Assembly: GCA_040388665.1 (NCBI GenBank)
Contig: JAZKBL010000009.1
Coordinates: 1-52,398 of the forward strand
Reading direction: 5' to 3'
Length of the DNA: 52,398 bases
Origin: DAHVFY01 sp040388665
GTDB lineage: Bacteria; Chlamydiota; Chlamydiia; Chlamydiales; Rhabdochlamydiaceae
Part shown: piece after piece, positions 1 to 9,432 of the stretch
How the letters are laid out: every line of letters begins with the position of its first letter
How positions within the stretch are numbered: position 1 is the first letter of the stretch
Program-made: the position numbers and the translations under genes
The notes under the pieces: model-generated
Databases searched by the model: none
What the model saw: the letters and a program-made list of their open reading frames with translations, nothing else
What the model was told of the DNA's origin: nothing

Positions 1-1473
1 TAAAAGCTGCGTCCATCTTCATGGTCTTCTTTTAGTAGAAGGTGCTTGCCATCTTTAGAGTAGTGGCGCCAAATGATGTAACTCTCCTCTTGCTCCCCTC
101 CTGTTAAATTTCCAATGAAAGACTCTGTGAAGGGGTTTCCAAAACTGTCATAAGTGAACTGTTTTTTGTGTAAGCGTTCTCCGTTACCGCTGTTGATTTC
201 AAATGAGTCTAACCAGTGATCTTCACTTTGTCTCATGTGATAGGCTTCTCTCTTTTGTATGTTGCCGTTTTTGTCTTTATGTTCCTGTTTTTCTAGAAAT
301 AGATCTTTGGAAAAGTGGTAGAGGGTTTTTCTTCCATCAGAGCTCGTGACCGTTGTGACTCCTGCTTTTTTCCCAGCTCTTGGAAGATCGTAATCAAATT
401 CATAGACGGGCTCAAAAACATCGTCTGCGCCGACAGGTAATTTGAGCTGTGAGATACGAAGATGTGGAGGAATTTTACGGCCTTGACATGTTTTGTAAAC
501 AGATTGAAAGATCTTGTCTTTACCTAGCATCTCTTCCAAAAGATGTTTTGGAGAATACTGCATTGCTTCATGGCGATAGAAGGGGCTGCTGACTTTCGTC
601 AAAAGGCGTGGAAAAAATTGATGGGTTTTAAGCCTTTGGTGTTTGTCTTTGATATCGAAGGATTTTTCCCTTTTCTCATAGTGGTAAGAGGCTTTTTTTC
701 CACAAGATGTAATGTAGTCGATAGAGGAAGCTTTACGCTCGATACGAATTAAGGCATATACGTGGCGTTCTTGGAGATCTGTGCTTTCGATGAACTTTAA
801 ATGCCCAGAATCATAACGGTAACGCACAAGTTTACCGTGGGGTAGGATCTCTTGTTCTAAAAGATAGGAAGCTTTTCCAATCCCTTTTTGAAAATAATTA
901 TAGTGGCGCACTGTGCCATCGGGCGCATGCACGGTGATCGTTCTTCTATTATCCGATACAATGACCTGCGTATTGCGCAAATCATAACGCCCGCTTGGAA
1001 GGCCGTGAGAAGTATTGCTCATGCCATACGTTGGAGAGATGAGTGTGCATTTCTCTTTTTTTAAAGAAAAATCAAGTGTGGTGCCCTGAGGATCTGTAAT
1101 GCGCACGATATTGTTTTCAAAATAGAAAAAAGCTTTTATGTGAGGTGCGAGCATCCAACCTTGGTAAGTGCTATTAAGATATTTAAGGAGGTTATATTCT
1201 TCCCACACAGGCTTATCCCCAATCGGATCGGGCATGTGAGGCGGGATATAAATGCGTCTTAAGACGATATCTTCTGCACCTTTTGCGATAAGATCTGTCT
1301 CTATAAAAGAGAGTTGTCCTGTGAGTGGGCTTACAAGGCCTGCAACGAGTGTTTCTGCATCAAAAGATAATCTGGCAATATGTTCTGGAGATGAGGGGAG
1401 AATTTCAAGTTCTTCGTCAGCAGAAAGAAATGTGTGTATAAAGCATAAAAGGAGAAGGAGAAAGAAGCGCATG
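1..1473 (-). CDS. RHS/YD-repeat-type secreted protein, 5' part (truncated by window edge)
   Basis: An open frame runs on the minus strand from an ATG at 1473 to the first base of the window without a stop, so about 490 residues are visible and the C-terminus lies outside. The start is a leucine-rich signal peptide (MRFFLLLLLLCF..., cleavage plausible after FLSA). The body is rich in Tyr/Asp/Gly strands of the YD type (for example VRYRYDSGHLKFIEST, KQFTYDSFGNPF, YHFSKDLFLEKQ), as in the N-terminal shell of RHS proteins. Family knowledge: RHS shells often encapsulate a variable C-terminal toxin; the C-terminal part here is not visible, so no activity is inferred. Chlamydia-like bacteria are known to carry such proteins, Chlamydiaceae do not generally. 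Confidence is good for the reading frame and export, moderate for the family. Confidence 0.7.
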
Positions 1474-1633
1474 GGATTTTCCAAATTTAAAGTTGGTTGT
1501 CACTTGTGCGCGTAAGATACTATGGATGTGGATTTTTAGTAAATGAGATTTTTTTCAATTTACCGTCTTGATCGAGCCTTACAGACTTATCTATTTGAAA
1601 ATAAACAATTTATGAAATAGTTGAAATTTTGTT

Positions 1634-1662
1634 TTGACATAATAAGAAAAATCAATTACTAA
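1634..1662 (+). promoter_or_regulatory. Putative sigma-70-type promoter of the 117-residue ORF
   Basis: A perfect TTGACA (1634-1639) is followed after 17 bases by TACTAA (1657-1662), in a very AT-rich stretch about 28 bases before the start codon at 1690. The -35 is strong and the -10 only partly matches, so this is a moderate call. Confidence 0.4.
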
Positions 1663-1689
1663 CTATTTAATATAAAAGAGGATGTAACA

Positions 1690-2043
1690 ATGATACGTTC
1701 TGGAGAAGAAATATTAGCAGATATTGATACAACGCTTGATCAATTGATCTGTTATGCAGATAACATCCATATGGCTTCGCTTAGCGATTTTGAAGTCGAC
1801 GCGCTGCAAAAAACACAAGAAAGTTTGCTTGCAAGACTGATTCATATGGAAGAGATGCTCAATAAAGAAGGCAAACCCGCCAAGCAAAAATCGCTTGAAG
1901 GCGTACAAGAAAAGATCAAACAATACAGCAAACTCAACGCGCGTCTTATTAATGGTGTTGCAGATCAGTTTGCAAGAAGATCAAATGTACGACTCAAAAA
2001 ACGCAAAGCTAAAGAAGTTGTTATTTCTTCAAAAGCCAGCTAA
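1690..2043 (+). CDS. Small helical hypothetical protein (117 aa)
   Basis: Not recognised. The sequence is charged, without cysteine-rich or hydrophobic segments, and predicted almost entirely helical: residues 1-60 form one long amphipathic stretch and 65-95 another, ending in a basic tail (RLKKRKAKE). The size and helical hairpin look recall FlgN- or type III chaperone-like proteins, but this is only a shape resemblance. An AGAGGA-like ribosome site lies about 7 bases before the ATG. It stands alone, with its own promoter, and converges on the E1 gene with a 15-base overlap of the two 3' ends. Confidence 0.6.
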   Translation: MIRSGEEILADIDTTLDQLICYADNIHMASLSDFEVDALQKTQESLLARLIHMEEMLNKEGKPAKQKSLEGVQEKIKQYSKLNARLINGVADQFARRSNVRLKKRKAKEVVISSKAS

Positions 2044-4047
2044 TTTGCGCATCGCTTTTTCCAGATCCTCTTTCTGAGGAAGAACTGCGTCTTCTAATAT
2101 TTTACAATAAGGTACAGGACAATCTTGACCTGTCACACGCACAACAGGTGCATCAAGGTATTCAAAGCACATTTCAGAAGCACGTGCTGCAATCTCAGCA
2201 CCAAAACCACATGTACGAGCAGCTTCATGAGCAATTAATAGCTTGCCTGTCTTCTTAAGCGATTCTACAATCGTTGCAAAGTCAAGCGGCACAATGGTGC
2301 GCAGATCGATCACTTCAACATCAATCCTCTCATCTGCTAGCCTTTCTGCAACTTCAACTGCCATAAAGACCATCATTCCCCAAGCAACAAGCGTTAAGTC
2401 GCGCCCTTTACGGACGATTTTTGCTTTGCCAAGAGGGATGATCTCATGCTCTTCAGGTTCTCTCTGTGCGCAGAAAACACGCTGTCTATAAAGAGCTTTG
2501 TGCTCTAAGAAAATCACAGGATTAGGATCGCGGATAGCAGCTTTTAACAATCTTTTTGCATCAGCAGCGTTACTTGGAATCACAACTTTTAAACCAGGAC
2601 AATGCGCTAAATACGCCTCGATACTCTGAGAGTGGTAAGGTCCGCCTTGAATATAACCGCCGCACGGCATCCTAAGAACAACAGGACAGTTCCATTCGCC
2701 ATTTGCTCGATAATAAAAGCTAGAGAGTTCATTAAATAGTTGATTGATCCCTGTCCACAAATAATCTGCAAACTGTATTTCAGCGACGGGCTTGTAGTTA
2801 TCAACAAGCGACATGCCAAGGGCTAATGCAACAATTGTCGATTCTGCAAGAGGTGAATTAAAACACCTTTCCACTCCATATTTATCTGTCAAATGACGCG
2901 TAACACCAAAAACGCCTCCCTTGCCGTGAGCGACATCTTGGCCAAAAACGATGATCTTTGGGTCACGCTGCATCTCTTCATCAAGGGCATGATTCAGTGC
3001 ATCCACCATCACAACAGATTCTTTAGAAGAGGAGAATTCCTCCTCAGTGTAGGGTAGAGATTCTACCTCTTTGAAAACAAGAGAAGCGGCTGTCTTAACA
3101 TCAGGAAAAGGAATCTGATCAGCAATCAACGCTGCAGCTTCTACGCGCTCAAATAACTCCTGACGCATCTCCTGCAACTCTTCTTTCGTTTTAAAACCCA
3201 TCTGTACAATCCACGCTTCAAAGCGAGGAATAGGATCTCTCTCTTTCTCTTCGCTCGTAATCTCTTGGGTCTTATATTTACCTGGATCATCACTACTACT
3301 ATGCGCGCCAATTCTTGGAACTTTAGCAACAACTAAACTGGGGCCGAGTCCCGCACGCCCTTTTGCAACCGCCTGCTCAAAAGCATTCGTGAGTTCCTCA
3401 TAATCGCAGCCATCGACACTAAAGCAGTCAAGACCTTCAATCCCTTGCGCCATATTAACAATCGATCCACCGGCTGTCTGTTCGCTAACCGGCACAGAAA
3501 TTGCCCAACCGTTATCTTGAATAGTAAAAATCACCCCGAGTTTATGCAAAGCAGCGAAATTAAGCGCTTCATGAAAATCGCCCTGAGATGTAGCACCCTC
3601 ACCCGCCGAAACATACACGACAGCATCATCACCTGCAAGCTGTAGAGCTTTTGCAACACCTACTGCTTGCAAAAATTGAGAGCCTACGCAACTTGACTGA
3701 CATGGAATATTCAACCCTTTATGAGAAAAGTGTTCCGGCATCATTCGTCCACCTGAATGATGAGGCACATCACGCGCCAAAAACGCGCCAATAACATCTG
3801 TAATATCACAACCTAAACTGATCGCAAACGCGCGATCCCGATAGTAGGGAAGCCCCCAATCCTTGCCTGGCGTCAAAGTAAGCGCTCCAATGGCGCCTAC
3901 CATCTCATGGCCCATTACCGAAAGATGAAACGTCCCCCCCTTATTCTGACGAACAAGTTTAGACATTTTTTCATCTACAAAACGGGTAAGATAGACCATT
4001 TCGAGAGCTTGCATACAGGACGTTTCAAGGCTTTCATCAACTACCAT
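2029..4047 (-). CDS. Fused alpha/beta subunit 2-oxo acid (2-oxoisovalerate/pyruvate) dehydrogenase E1
   Basis: Thiamine-diphosphate-dependent E1 of a 2-oxo acid dehydrogenase complex, with alpha and beta subunits in one chain (672 aa). The alpha half spans about residues 1-330 and contains the ThDP motif beginning GEG at 150-152 and ending DN at 179-180, with the usual roughly 30-residue spacing. The beta half begins near residue 345 (SVVMVDALNHALDEEM) and contains the FNSPLAES and GGPYHSQSIEA motifs typical of transketolase-like beta subunits. A fused E1 of this kind is known in Chlamydia (CT340, from memory). ATG at 4047 overlaps the stop of the upstream UPF0158 gene by one base (TGATG); a GTG at 4050 is an alternative. 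The two genes are probably translationally coupled. Substrate specificity (branched-chain versus pyruvate) cannot be read from the sequence. Confidence 0.93.
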   Translation of the reverse strand: MVVDESLETSCMQALEMVYLTRFVDEKMSKLVRQNKGGTFHLSVMGHEMVGAIGALTLTPGKDWGLPYYRDRAFAISLGCDITDVIGAFLARDVPHHSGGRMMPEHFSHKGLNIPCQSSCVGSQFLQAVGVAKALQLAGDDAVVYVSAGEGATSQGDFHEALNFAALHKLGVIFTIQDNGWAISVPVSEQTAGGSIVNMAQGIEGLDCFSVDGCDYEELTNAFEQAVAKGRAGLGPSLVVAKVPRIGAHSSSDDPGKYKTQEITSEEKERDPIPRFEAWIVQMGFKTKEELQEMRQELFERVEAAALIADQIPFPDVKTAASLVFKEVESLPYTEEEFSSSKESVVMVDALNHALDEEMQRDPKIIVFGQDVAHGKGGVFGVTRHLTDKYGVERCFNSPLAESTIVALALGMSLVDNYKPVAEIQFADYLWTGINQLFNELSSFYYRANGEWNCPVVLRMPCGGYIQGGPYHSQSIEAYLAHCPGLKVVIPSNAADAKRLLKAAIRDPNPVIFLEHKALYRQRVFCAQREPEEHEIIPLGKAKIVRKGRDLTLVAWGMMVFMAVEVAERLADERIDVEVIDLRTIVPLDFATIVESLKKTGKLLIAHEAARTCGFGAEIAARASEMCFEYLDAPVVRVTGQDCPVPYCKILEDAVLPQKEDLEKAMRKLAGF

Positions 4048-5186
4048 CACTTCTTTTTCCCCTTTTTAGCTTGGATTTGGGTCACAGTTTTTGCAACTGG
4101 CAGCTTTTGCGGCGGCTGCGGTCCTGTTGTAGTAGGACGCACAAGCTCTCTTTTTTTAGGTAAAAACCCTTGAACCACTTCCATAATTTTTCTTTTTTTC
4201 TTAGGATGCGCTTCTGTTTCAAACTTCTCTATCTCTTCAAAAGGAGTTGCTTGAACAGCTTTAAGAATTTTTTCTTCTTTTTCCATCCCCGTGATCTCAT
4301 GAATATCTGTTATACGCGTAGAAAGGTGTCGTAACGATTCAAGACGCTCTGAAAGAGCTTGGAGTTTAGCATCCACTTTAACGCGGGAGCTACCACGCAA
4401 GTTAGCGAGTAGCTGAGCTTCCGTATCAAATCGTGCGGAGAATGTAACCGCTGCAGCGTTTGTGATATCAGGAATATAAAGAAATGGACGAATGCTTGGA
4501 GGCACTGTTGTATAAATATCAACTGTAACTTGCGGCTCCATTTCCACTTTAATCACTTGCTTAGGAGGGCGTCCTCTTTTTGGGCGTGGATTTAGCGCTT
4601 CACTAGAGTAATATGTTTTAGCTTTAGCAAGGAGAGTTTCTCTTGCGCCCGCCACATCTTTTGGAACTTTGATTTCAAAAAGGTGCGTTTTGATTTTTTC
4701 TAAAAGATTTTTAGAAAAATCAAGATCTTCTTCAAATACAAATTGAATCTGCTGACTTCTTAGCCATTCAATAATTCTGATTCTTGAGCGTTCGTGATAA
4801 TATTGTTGCCACTTTTCAAGTTCTGAAAGATGGTCATAAATGAATTCAAGAAAATTTTCGCGCGCTTCTTTGGCTTGAATAATATCGACAAGTTTTTCTT
4901 TAGTATCAATATCATAAACTTTTTCATTGATAAATCCTTCCATAAACTTTTTTGTTTCATAATAAGTCATCTTAGGGATTAAGCAATAGCGCTCAGCGGT
5001 TTCTCTAAGCTCTGTCTCAAGGTCATCTAACTCTTTTTGTCCCTTATCCAGGTCGACATAAAAGATAAACCCTTCTGATTTATCAAGATAAAAATCACGT
5101 TCATCGTCAGATTTCGCAAAGGCGTCCATCAAACGGTGATATCTAAGCAGTAACGGGTTATGCGCTACAGGAACCTTTTTTGACAT
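4047..5186 (-). CDS. UPF0158-family chlamydial protein with an AT-hook-like motif
   Basis: Conserved protein of unknown function that I recognise as the chlamydial UPF0158 family (CT429-like). It is highly charged and mostly helical, with motifs such as DDERDFYLD (27-35), YDIDTKEK (91-98) and RSRIRIIEWLR (133-143). Residues 201-209 read RPKRGRPPK, the RGRP core of an AT-hook, which suggests contact with AT-rich DNA; this is inference. The C-terminus (from about 335) is basic and proline-rich. The start at 5186 is preferred over an upstream in-frame start at 5225 because AGGTGG lies six bases before it. It is cotranscribed with the E1 gene, whose start overlaps this stop. Confidence 0.8.
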   Translation of the reverse strand: MSKKVPVAHNPLLLRYHRLMDAFAKSDDERDFYLDKSEGFIFYVDLDKGQKELDDLETELRETAERYCLIPKMTYYETKKFMEGFINEKVYDIDTKEKLVDIIQAKEARENFLEFIYDHLSELEKWQQYYHERSRIRIIEWLRSQQIQFVFEEDLDFSKNLLEKIKTHLFEIKVPKDVAGARETLLAKAKTYYSSEALNPRPKRGRPPKQVIKVEMEPQVTVDIYTTVPPSIRPFLYIPDITNAAAVTFSARFDTEAQLLANLRGSSRVKVDAKLQALSERLESLRHLSTRITDIHEITGMEKEEKILKAVQATPFEEIEKFETEAHPKKKRKIMEVVQGFLPKKRELVRPTTTGPQPPQKLPVAKTVTQIQAKKGKKK

Positions 5187-5311
5187 AAGAATCCACCTAT
5201 CGTAAAAGTCTAAAGGGTAGCACATCCTCTACCCTATTGCAAGTTCAAAGGACAGAAACCTTCACAGAAGCAAATACATTATTTTAATCATCTATAAATA
5301 AATAAGTTTTG

Positions 5312-5340
5312 TTGAAGAGAACGTTAAAAGAAGATAAAAT
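5312..5340 (+). promoter_or_regulatory. Putative sigma-70-type promoter before the coiled-coil ORF
   Basis: TTGAAG (5312-5317), a 17-base spacer and TAAAAT (5335-5340) lie 33 bases before the start codon at 5373, in an AT-rich divergent intergenic region. Confidence 0.5.
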
Positions 5341-5372
5341 ATACTAACAATTATCAACAACAAGGAGTCTTT

Positions 5373-6044
5373 ATGTCAACAAAAGGTATTTCTCTTGGAT
5401 CATTACAATTGCATGAAAAAAAACAAACGCCTGTACAAAACAAAACTAACAAGCCGGCAAGCTGGGATCCATTCCGCTGGAGTGTTACAAAATTATGTAC
5501 AACCAACGCGCAAGACAGTAAAGTAAAAAATTTCTTCGGCAAAATCCTCGCTACAATCTGTACAGCAGGCCTTTCTTGCACAATCGTTGGCATCCCTCTA
5601 CTTGGAAGAGCCTATGTCATCATGAAAGAGGAGCAAGCTTTCGAATCTGGAAAAACCGAAGGGACAAAAACACCCAAAAAAGGAAAGCATAAGAGTAAAG
5701 GGAAAGACAAAAGCGACAAAAGCGACAAGAGCAAAAAAAGTAAAAAGAGCAGTAAAAAACACAAAAAAGAAATTAATGCTCTTAATGCAGAAGTTACGCG
5801 ACTCACAACTCAAAACACGACTCTTACTACTGAAAAAAACACCCTTACTATTGAAAAAAACGTTCTTGTAGAACAACAAGCAGCAAACTTTGACTACAAA
5901 CCACTTGTTACTAAATTTTTGAATAACAGCCTAGATCAAAATGATACATTCGAAGCAAAAATAAACACATTATTTTTCAGCATATGGCAATGCGGCTTAT
6001 CTTATGAACGAACCAATCCAAATCAAATTCAATTCAACGCTTAA
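5373..6044 (+). CDS. Lysine-rich coiled-coil protein with one hydrophobic segment (223 aa), candidate effector
   Basis: Not recognised. Residues 55-83 form one hydrophobic segment (ILATICTAGLSCTIVGIPLLG core), followed by a Lys/Ser tract at 99-132 (repeats of KSDKS and KKSKKSS) and a coiled coil at 133-170 with TTEKNT/TIEKNV repeats in heptad spacing. The N-terminus is Ser/Thr/Gln-rich and lacks a classical signal peptide, the usual look of type III secretion substrates; this is inference. AAGGAG sits five bases before the ATG. The gene is monocistronic: own promoter upstream and a 12-bp stem-loop downstream. The bilobed hydrophobic hairpin typical of Inc proteins is not clear here, so I do not call it an Inc. 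Confidence 0.6.
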   Translation: MSTKGISLGSLQLHEKKQTPVQNKTNKPASWDPFRWSVTKLCTTNAQDSKVKNFFGKILATICTAGLSCTIVGIPLLGRAYVIMKEEQAFESGKTEGTKTPKKGKHKSKGKDKSDKSDKSKKSKKSSKKHKKEINALNAEVTRLTTQNTTLTTEKNTLTIEKNVLVEQQAANFDYKPLVTKFLNNSLDQNDTFEAKINTLFFSIWQCGLSYERTNPNQIQFNA

Positions 6045-6066
6045 AACAAGTTAATACACCCTCCTC

Positions 6067-6095
6067 TTAAGGCTCTTTACTTCAAAGAGCCTTAA
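6067..6095 (+). terminator. Stem-loop terminator after the coiled-coil ORF
   Basis: A perfect 12-bp stem (TTAAGGCTCTTT / AAAGAGCCTTAA) with a 5-base loop begins 23 bases after the stop at 6044. The following T-run is weak (acctcttt), so efficiency is uncertain. Confidence 0.6.
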
Positions 6096-6180
6096 ACCTC
6101 TTTAGCCTGTGATTTCAAACAAGACTCATTGACTTTTCTTGAACTACTGTCTATGATCATGCTCTTTTGCGGAGATGATG

Positions 6181-7455
6181 ATGTTAGACATGCGACTACT
6201 TAGAAAAGACTGTAAAGAAATTGAAACAAAACTTAAGACAAAAGATCCTGAGATTAATCTAGCTCCCCTCATGGCGCTTGATGAACGGATTCGAGAAATT
6301 AAAGTAGAAGTAGAAGAGCTAAAATCCTCACGCAACCACCTTTCCAAAGAGATCGGCGAAAAGAAAAGAAAAGGGGAAGATGTTACACAAATCATGCAAG
6401 ATGTAGGCGGACTTGGCGACAAGATCACAGTACTTGATCATGAATTAAAAAGGCTTGAAGAAGAGCTCTCTCTTAAACTTTCTGTTTTACCTAACATCCC
6501 CAAAGATGAAATCCCCATTTCACCAGACCCTAAAGACAATGTTTGTCTAAAAATGGTAGGTGAAAAACCTTCCTTCCCCTTTGCCTTCAAAAACCATGTC
6601 GAGCTCAATGAAAAACTTCACCTGTTTGATTTTAAGCGTAGCGCCAAGGTCTCCGGAAGCGGCTGGCCTGCTTACTGCAACATGGGAGCTCGGCTTGAAT
6701 GGGCGCTCATCAACTACATGATCGACATTCATTTAGAAAACGACTTTGAATTCTGGCTGCCACCCCATCTTGTACGTCCTGAAATCATGTATGCTTCGGG
6801 TCAACTTCCTAAATTTGAAAAGCAGCTCTTTAAAATTAAAGATGAAGATTACGAGCTCTATTTAATCCCCACATCTGAGGTTGCTCTTAACGGTCTTTTT
6901 TATGATGAAATTCTAAAAGAAGAAGAGCTGCCACGCAAATTTGTCGCCTATACGCCGTGCTTCCGCAGAGAAGCAGGAGCTGCTGGCAGTCAAGAAAGAG
7001 GCCTTATCCGCATGCACCAATTCAACAAAGTGGAAATGTTCTGTTTCACAAAACCAGAGAAAAGCGATCAAGTTTTTGATGAGATGATGGCAAGTGCGGA
7101 GCTGATCTTGCAAGGGCTCAATCTTCACTACAGAACGATGCTCTTAACAACCGGCGATATGTCATTTGGCGCTGCTAAAACGGTCGATATCGAGGTGTGG
7201 CTACCTGGCCAAAACCGATATTATGAGGTCTCCTCTGTCTCTAACTGCACAGATTTCCAAGCAAGACGCTCGCAAACGCGTTACAGAGTCAAAGATGAAA
7301 AACCTGAATTTGTACATACGCTGAACGGCTCTGGACTTGCAACATCACGTCTTGTCGTTGCGCTTCTTGAAAATAATCAAAAAGAGGATGGCTCTGTAAC
7401 TCTTCCTCTGGTATTACATAAATATATGAACGGAATCAAAGAGTTAAAGCCTTAA
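6181..7455 (+). CDS. serS: Seryl-tRNA synthetase
   Basis: Class II synthetase charging tRNA-Ser (424 aa). The N-terminal antiparallel coiled-coil arm occupies about residues 25-105. Class II motifs follow: motif 2 with the CFRREAGAAGSQERGLIRMHQFNKVE stretch and motif 3 near the end (GSGLATSRLVVALLEN). The start is taken at the third of three consecutive ATGs, because GGAG at 6171-6174 is six bases from it and the protein then begins MLDMRLLRK as in the family. It heads an operon with the M18 aminopeptidase (2-base gap), a VIT-like protein and a metal ATPase. In C. trachomatis serS is likewise followed by the last two (CT729-CT727). Confidence 0.97.
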   Translation: MLDMRLLRKDCKEIETKLKTKDPEINLAPLMALDERIREIKVEVEELKSSRNHLSKEIGEKKRKGEDVTQIMQDVGGLGDKITVLDHELKRLEEELSLKLSVLPNIPKDEIPISPDPKDNVCLKMVGEKPSFPFAFKNHVELNEKLHLFDFKRSAKVSGSGWPAYCNMGARLEWALINYMIDIHLENDFEFWLPPHLVRPEIMYASGQLPKFEKQLFKIKDEDYELYLIPTSEVALNGLFYDEILKEEELPRKFVAYTPCFRREAGAAGSQERGLIRMHQFNKVEMFCFTKPEKSDQVFDEMMASAELILQGLNLHYRTMLLTTGDMSFGAAKTVDIEVWLPGQNRYYEVSSVSNCTDFQARRSQTRYRVKDEKPEFVHTLNGSGLATSRLVVALLENNQKEDGSVTLPLVLHKYMNGIKELKP

Positions 7456-7457
7456 AC

Positions 7458-8720
7458 ATGTCCCATATTGTTGAAGATTTTAAAGCCTTTCTAGAAACAT
7501 CCCCTACATCTTGGCATGCGGTGCAAGAGACGAGCAATCGTTTGGCTTTACATGATTTTACGCCTCTTGAAGAGAATGAAAAATGGGAACTTGAAGGGGG
7601 CAAGAGTTATTTTGTCGCGCGCGGCGGCGCGCTCATCGCTTTTACGCTTCCAAAACAAACTCCAAACAAAGCTCTTATCATCGCAGCGCATACAGACAGC
7701 CCAGCGCTTAAACTAAAACCCCGTCCCGAATTTTCCAAAGAAAACATGACGCTTTTTGGAACAGAAGTTTATGGCGGACCGCTCCTCTCCTCTTGGCTAA
7801 ATAGGGATCTAGCCATAGCTGGTCGCGTTTTTGTCACAAACAGTCGCGGCGACATTGAAGAAAAGCTTGTTTTTCTCGATGACGCGCCTCTCATCATCCC
7901 ACAACTTGCCATTCATCTCGACCGAGATGTGAATGAAAAAGGGGTGATCTTAAATAAACAGCAACACCTTTCCCCTCTTGTTACTCTCGAAAAGGGAGAT
8001 CTAGAATCCCTCCTGCGCCGTCATATCTCCTTTCATACGCTTCTCTCGTTCGATCTTCTCTTGGTTCCTATAGAATCCAGCCGCTTTGTTGGAGCACATG
8101 GCGAGCTTTTGGCATCATACAGGATTGATAACTTAACAAGTGTTCATGCAGCAACTGTTGCTCTCTGCAGATCCTGCACAAGCCCTACAGAAGCATTAAA
8201 AATCGCCGTTTTCTGGGACCATGAAGAGATCGGTTCCGGTTCAAGCGAGGGCGCTCTTTCCCCTTTCCTAACCGACCTTCTCGTTCGCATCGGCCACGCG
8301 TTAAAGCTTTCCAATGAAGAGCTCTTCATGCTCAAAAGCCATTCCTTCTGCATTTCTGCAGATATGGCTCATGCACTCAATCCCAATTACGTCGAAAAAC
8401 ACGATCCTCAGCACATGCCCCTCATGGGAAAAGGAATTGTTCTTAAGTATAATGCAAACCACAAGTACGCAACAAATGGGTCTACCGCTGCAACCATCAT
8501 CGATCTTTGCCAAAAACTCAACCTTTCCTATCAACCCTTTGCCGCGCGGTCAGACATCCCGTCCGGCAGCACAGTCGGCCCTTTTATCGAACAAAAACTC
8601 GGCATCAAAACAGCTGATATCGGCGTTGCACAGCTTTCGATGCACTCAGCACGTGAAATCATCGCCTGGCAAGATTACGTCGATTTAACAGAGCTCTTAA
8701 CTCATTTTTTAGGAAACTGA
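7458..8720 (+). CDS. apeB: M18-family aspartyl aminopeptidase
   Basis: Zinc metallopeptidase that removes N-terminal acidic or neutral residues from peptides in the cytoplasm (420 aa, family length about 430). Metal-binding motifs of family M18 are present: AAHTDSPALKLKP near residue 75, the HEEIGSGSSEGA segment near 255, and the C-terminal SGSTVGP...DIGVAQLSMHSAREI segment with the last metal-binding His. It starts two bases after serS and is followed by a GTG-started gene one base later, so it is an inner gene of the operon. In an intracellular organism it likely recycles imported or degraded peptides. Confidence 0.92.
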   Translation: MSHIVEDFKAFLETSPTSWHAVQETSNRLALHDFTPLEENEKWELEGGKSYFVARGGALIAFTLPKQTPNKALIIAAHTDSPALKLKPRPEFSKENMTLFGTEVYGGPLLSSWLNRDLAIAGRVFVTNSRGDIEEKLVFLDDAPLIIPQLAIHLDRDVNEKGVILNKQQHLSPLVTLEKGDLESLLRRHISFHTLLSFDLLLVPIESSRFVGAHGELLASYRIDNLTSVHAATVALCRSCTSPTEALKIAVFWDHEEIGSGSSEGALSPFLTDLLVRIGHALKLSNEELFMLKSHSFCISADMAHALNPNYVEKHDPQHMPLMGKGIVLKYNANHKYATNGSTAATIIDLCQKLNLSYQPFAARSDIPSGSTVGPFIEQKLGIKTADIGVAQLSMHSAREIIAWQDYVDLTELLTHFLGN

Positions 8721-8721
8721 A

Positions 8722-9432
8722 GTGACTGCTGGCCATTTTGAAGGAAAAAGCGTCAAAGAACACTTAAAATCAGCTCGTGCAAAAGGCGCTATGGCAGCGC
8801 GCGAGGTGCATGGCGCTGAAATGTCCGGACAATGGGCAGCATTTGCCGATGCGGCAAAAGACACAACGATTGCTCTTCTTATCGTTTTTATCTTAGCTCC
8901 AAGTATTCTACCTCTTTTCGCTTGCGGATGGATCCTCTGGAAAACAGCTAGAAGCGCTAGACTTGGCTGGACACGTCTTGAAAGACTCCATAGACTCATC
9001 GAAGAGGAGCGCTGGGAGATTGAACATCACAGAAGCCAAGAAAGAGAAGAGCTTACTGAAATGTATCGAGAAAAAGGGTTTTCGGGAAAATTACTTGAAG
9101 AAGTGATTGATGTTCTGATGGCAGATGATGAAAAATTACTCCGCATCATGCTTGAAGAAGAACTCGGCCTTACTTTAGAGGCCTACGAACACCCTCTAAA
9201 ACAAGCTTTAGGAGCCGGCCTTGGCGCCCTTTTTGCAAGCCTCCTATTTCTTGCCGGCAACGTTTTTCATACTCTTTACGGACCTATTATTGCAGCTTTT
9301 CTCTCTATTAGCGCAGCTTCAATCCTCCTTGCCAAGCTCGAGCGCAACCGTCCCATGCAGACTCTCGTCTGGAATCTCGCTGTTGCCTTCCTTGTCATAA
9401 GTAGTGTATATTTTCTACATAAGTTGATATGA
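8722..9432 (+). CDS. VIT1/CCC1-like integral membrane protein (CT728-like)
   Basis: A 236-residue membrane protein with a GTG start placed seven bases after AGGA. The order is a short cytosolic N-terminus, a hydrophobic hairpin at about 48-75, a long acidic helical domain at 85-160 (EEERWEIEHHRSQEREELTEMY), then hydrophobic segments at about 165-205 and 214-235. Acidic cytosolic helices between membrane segments are the hallmark of the VIT1/CCC1 iron/manganese family, but the first VIT helices are missing or shortened, so transport activity is not proven. It overlaps the next gene, a metal P-type ATPase, by four bases (ATGA), which supports a role in metal handling. Confidence 0.7.
   Translation: MTAGHFEGKSVKEHLKSARAKGAMAAREVHGAEMSGQWAAFADAAKDTTIALLIVFILAPSILPLFACGWILWKTARSARLGWTRLERLHRLIEEERWEIEHHRSQEREELTEMYREKGFSGKLLEEVIDVLMADDEKLLRIMLEEELGLTLEAYEHPLKQALGAGLGALFASLLFLAGNVFHTLYGPIIAAFLSISAASILLAKLERNRPMQTLVWNLAVAFLVISSVYFLHKLI

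Noticed and set aside
5373..6044. Inc (inclusion membrane) protein
   Set aside because: Only one hydrophobic segment of about 29 residues is clear; the paired hairpin of two helices needed for an Inc call is not convincing.
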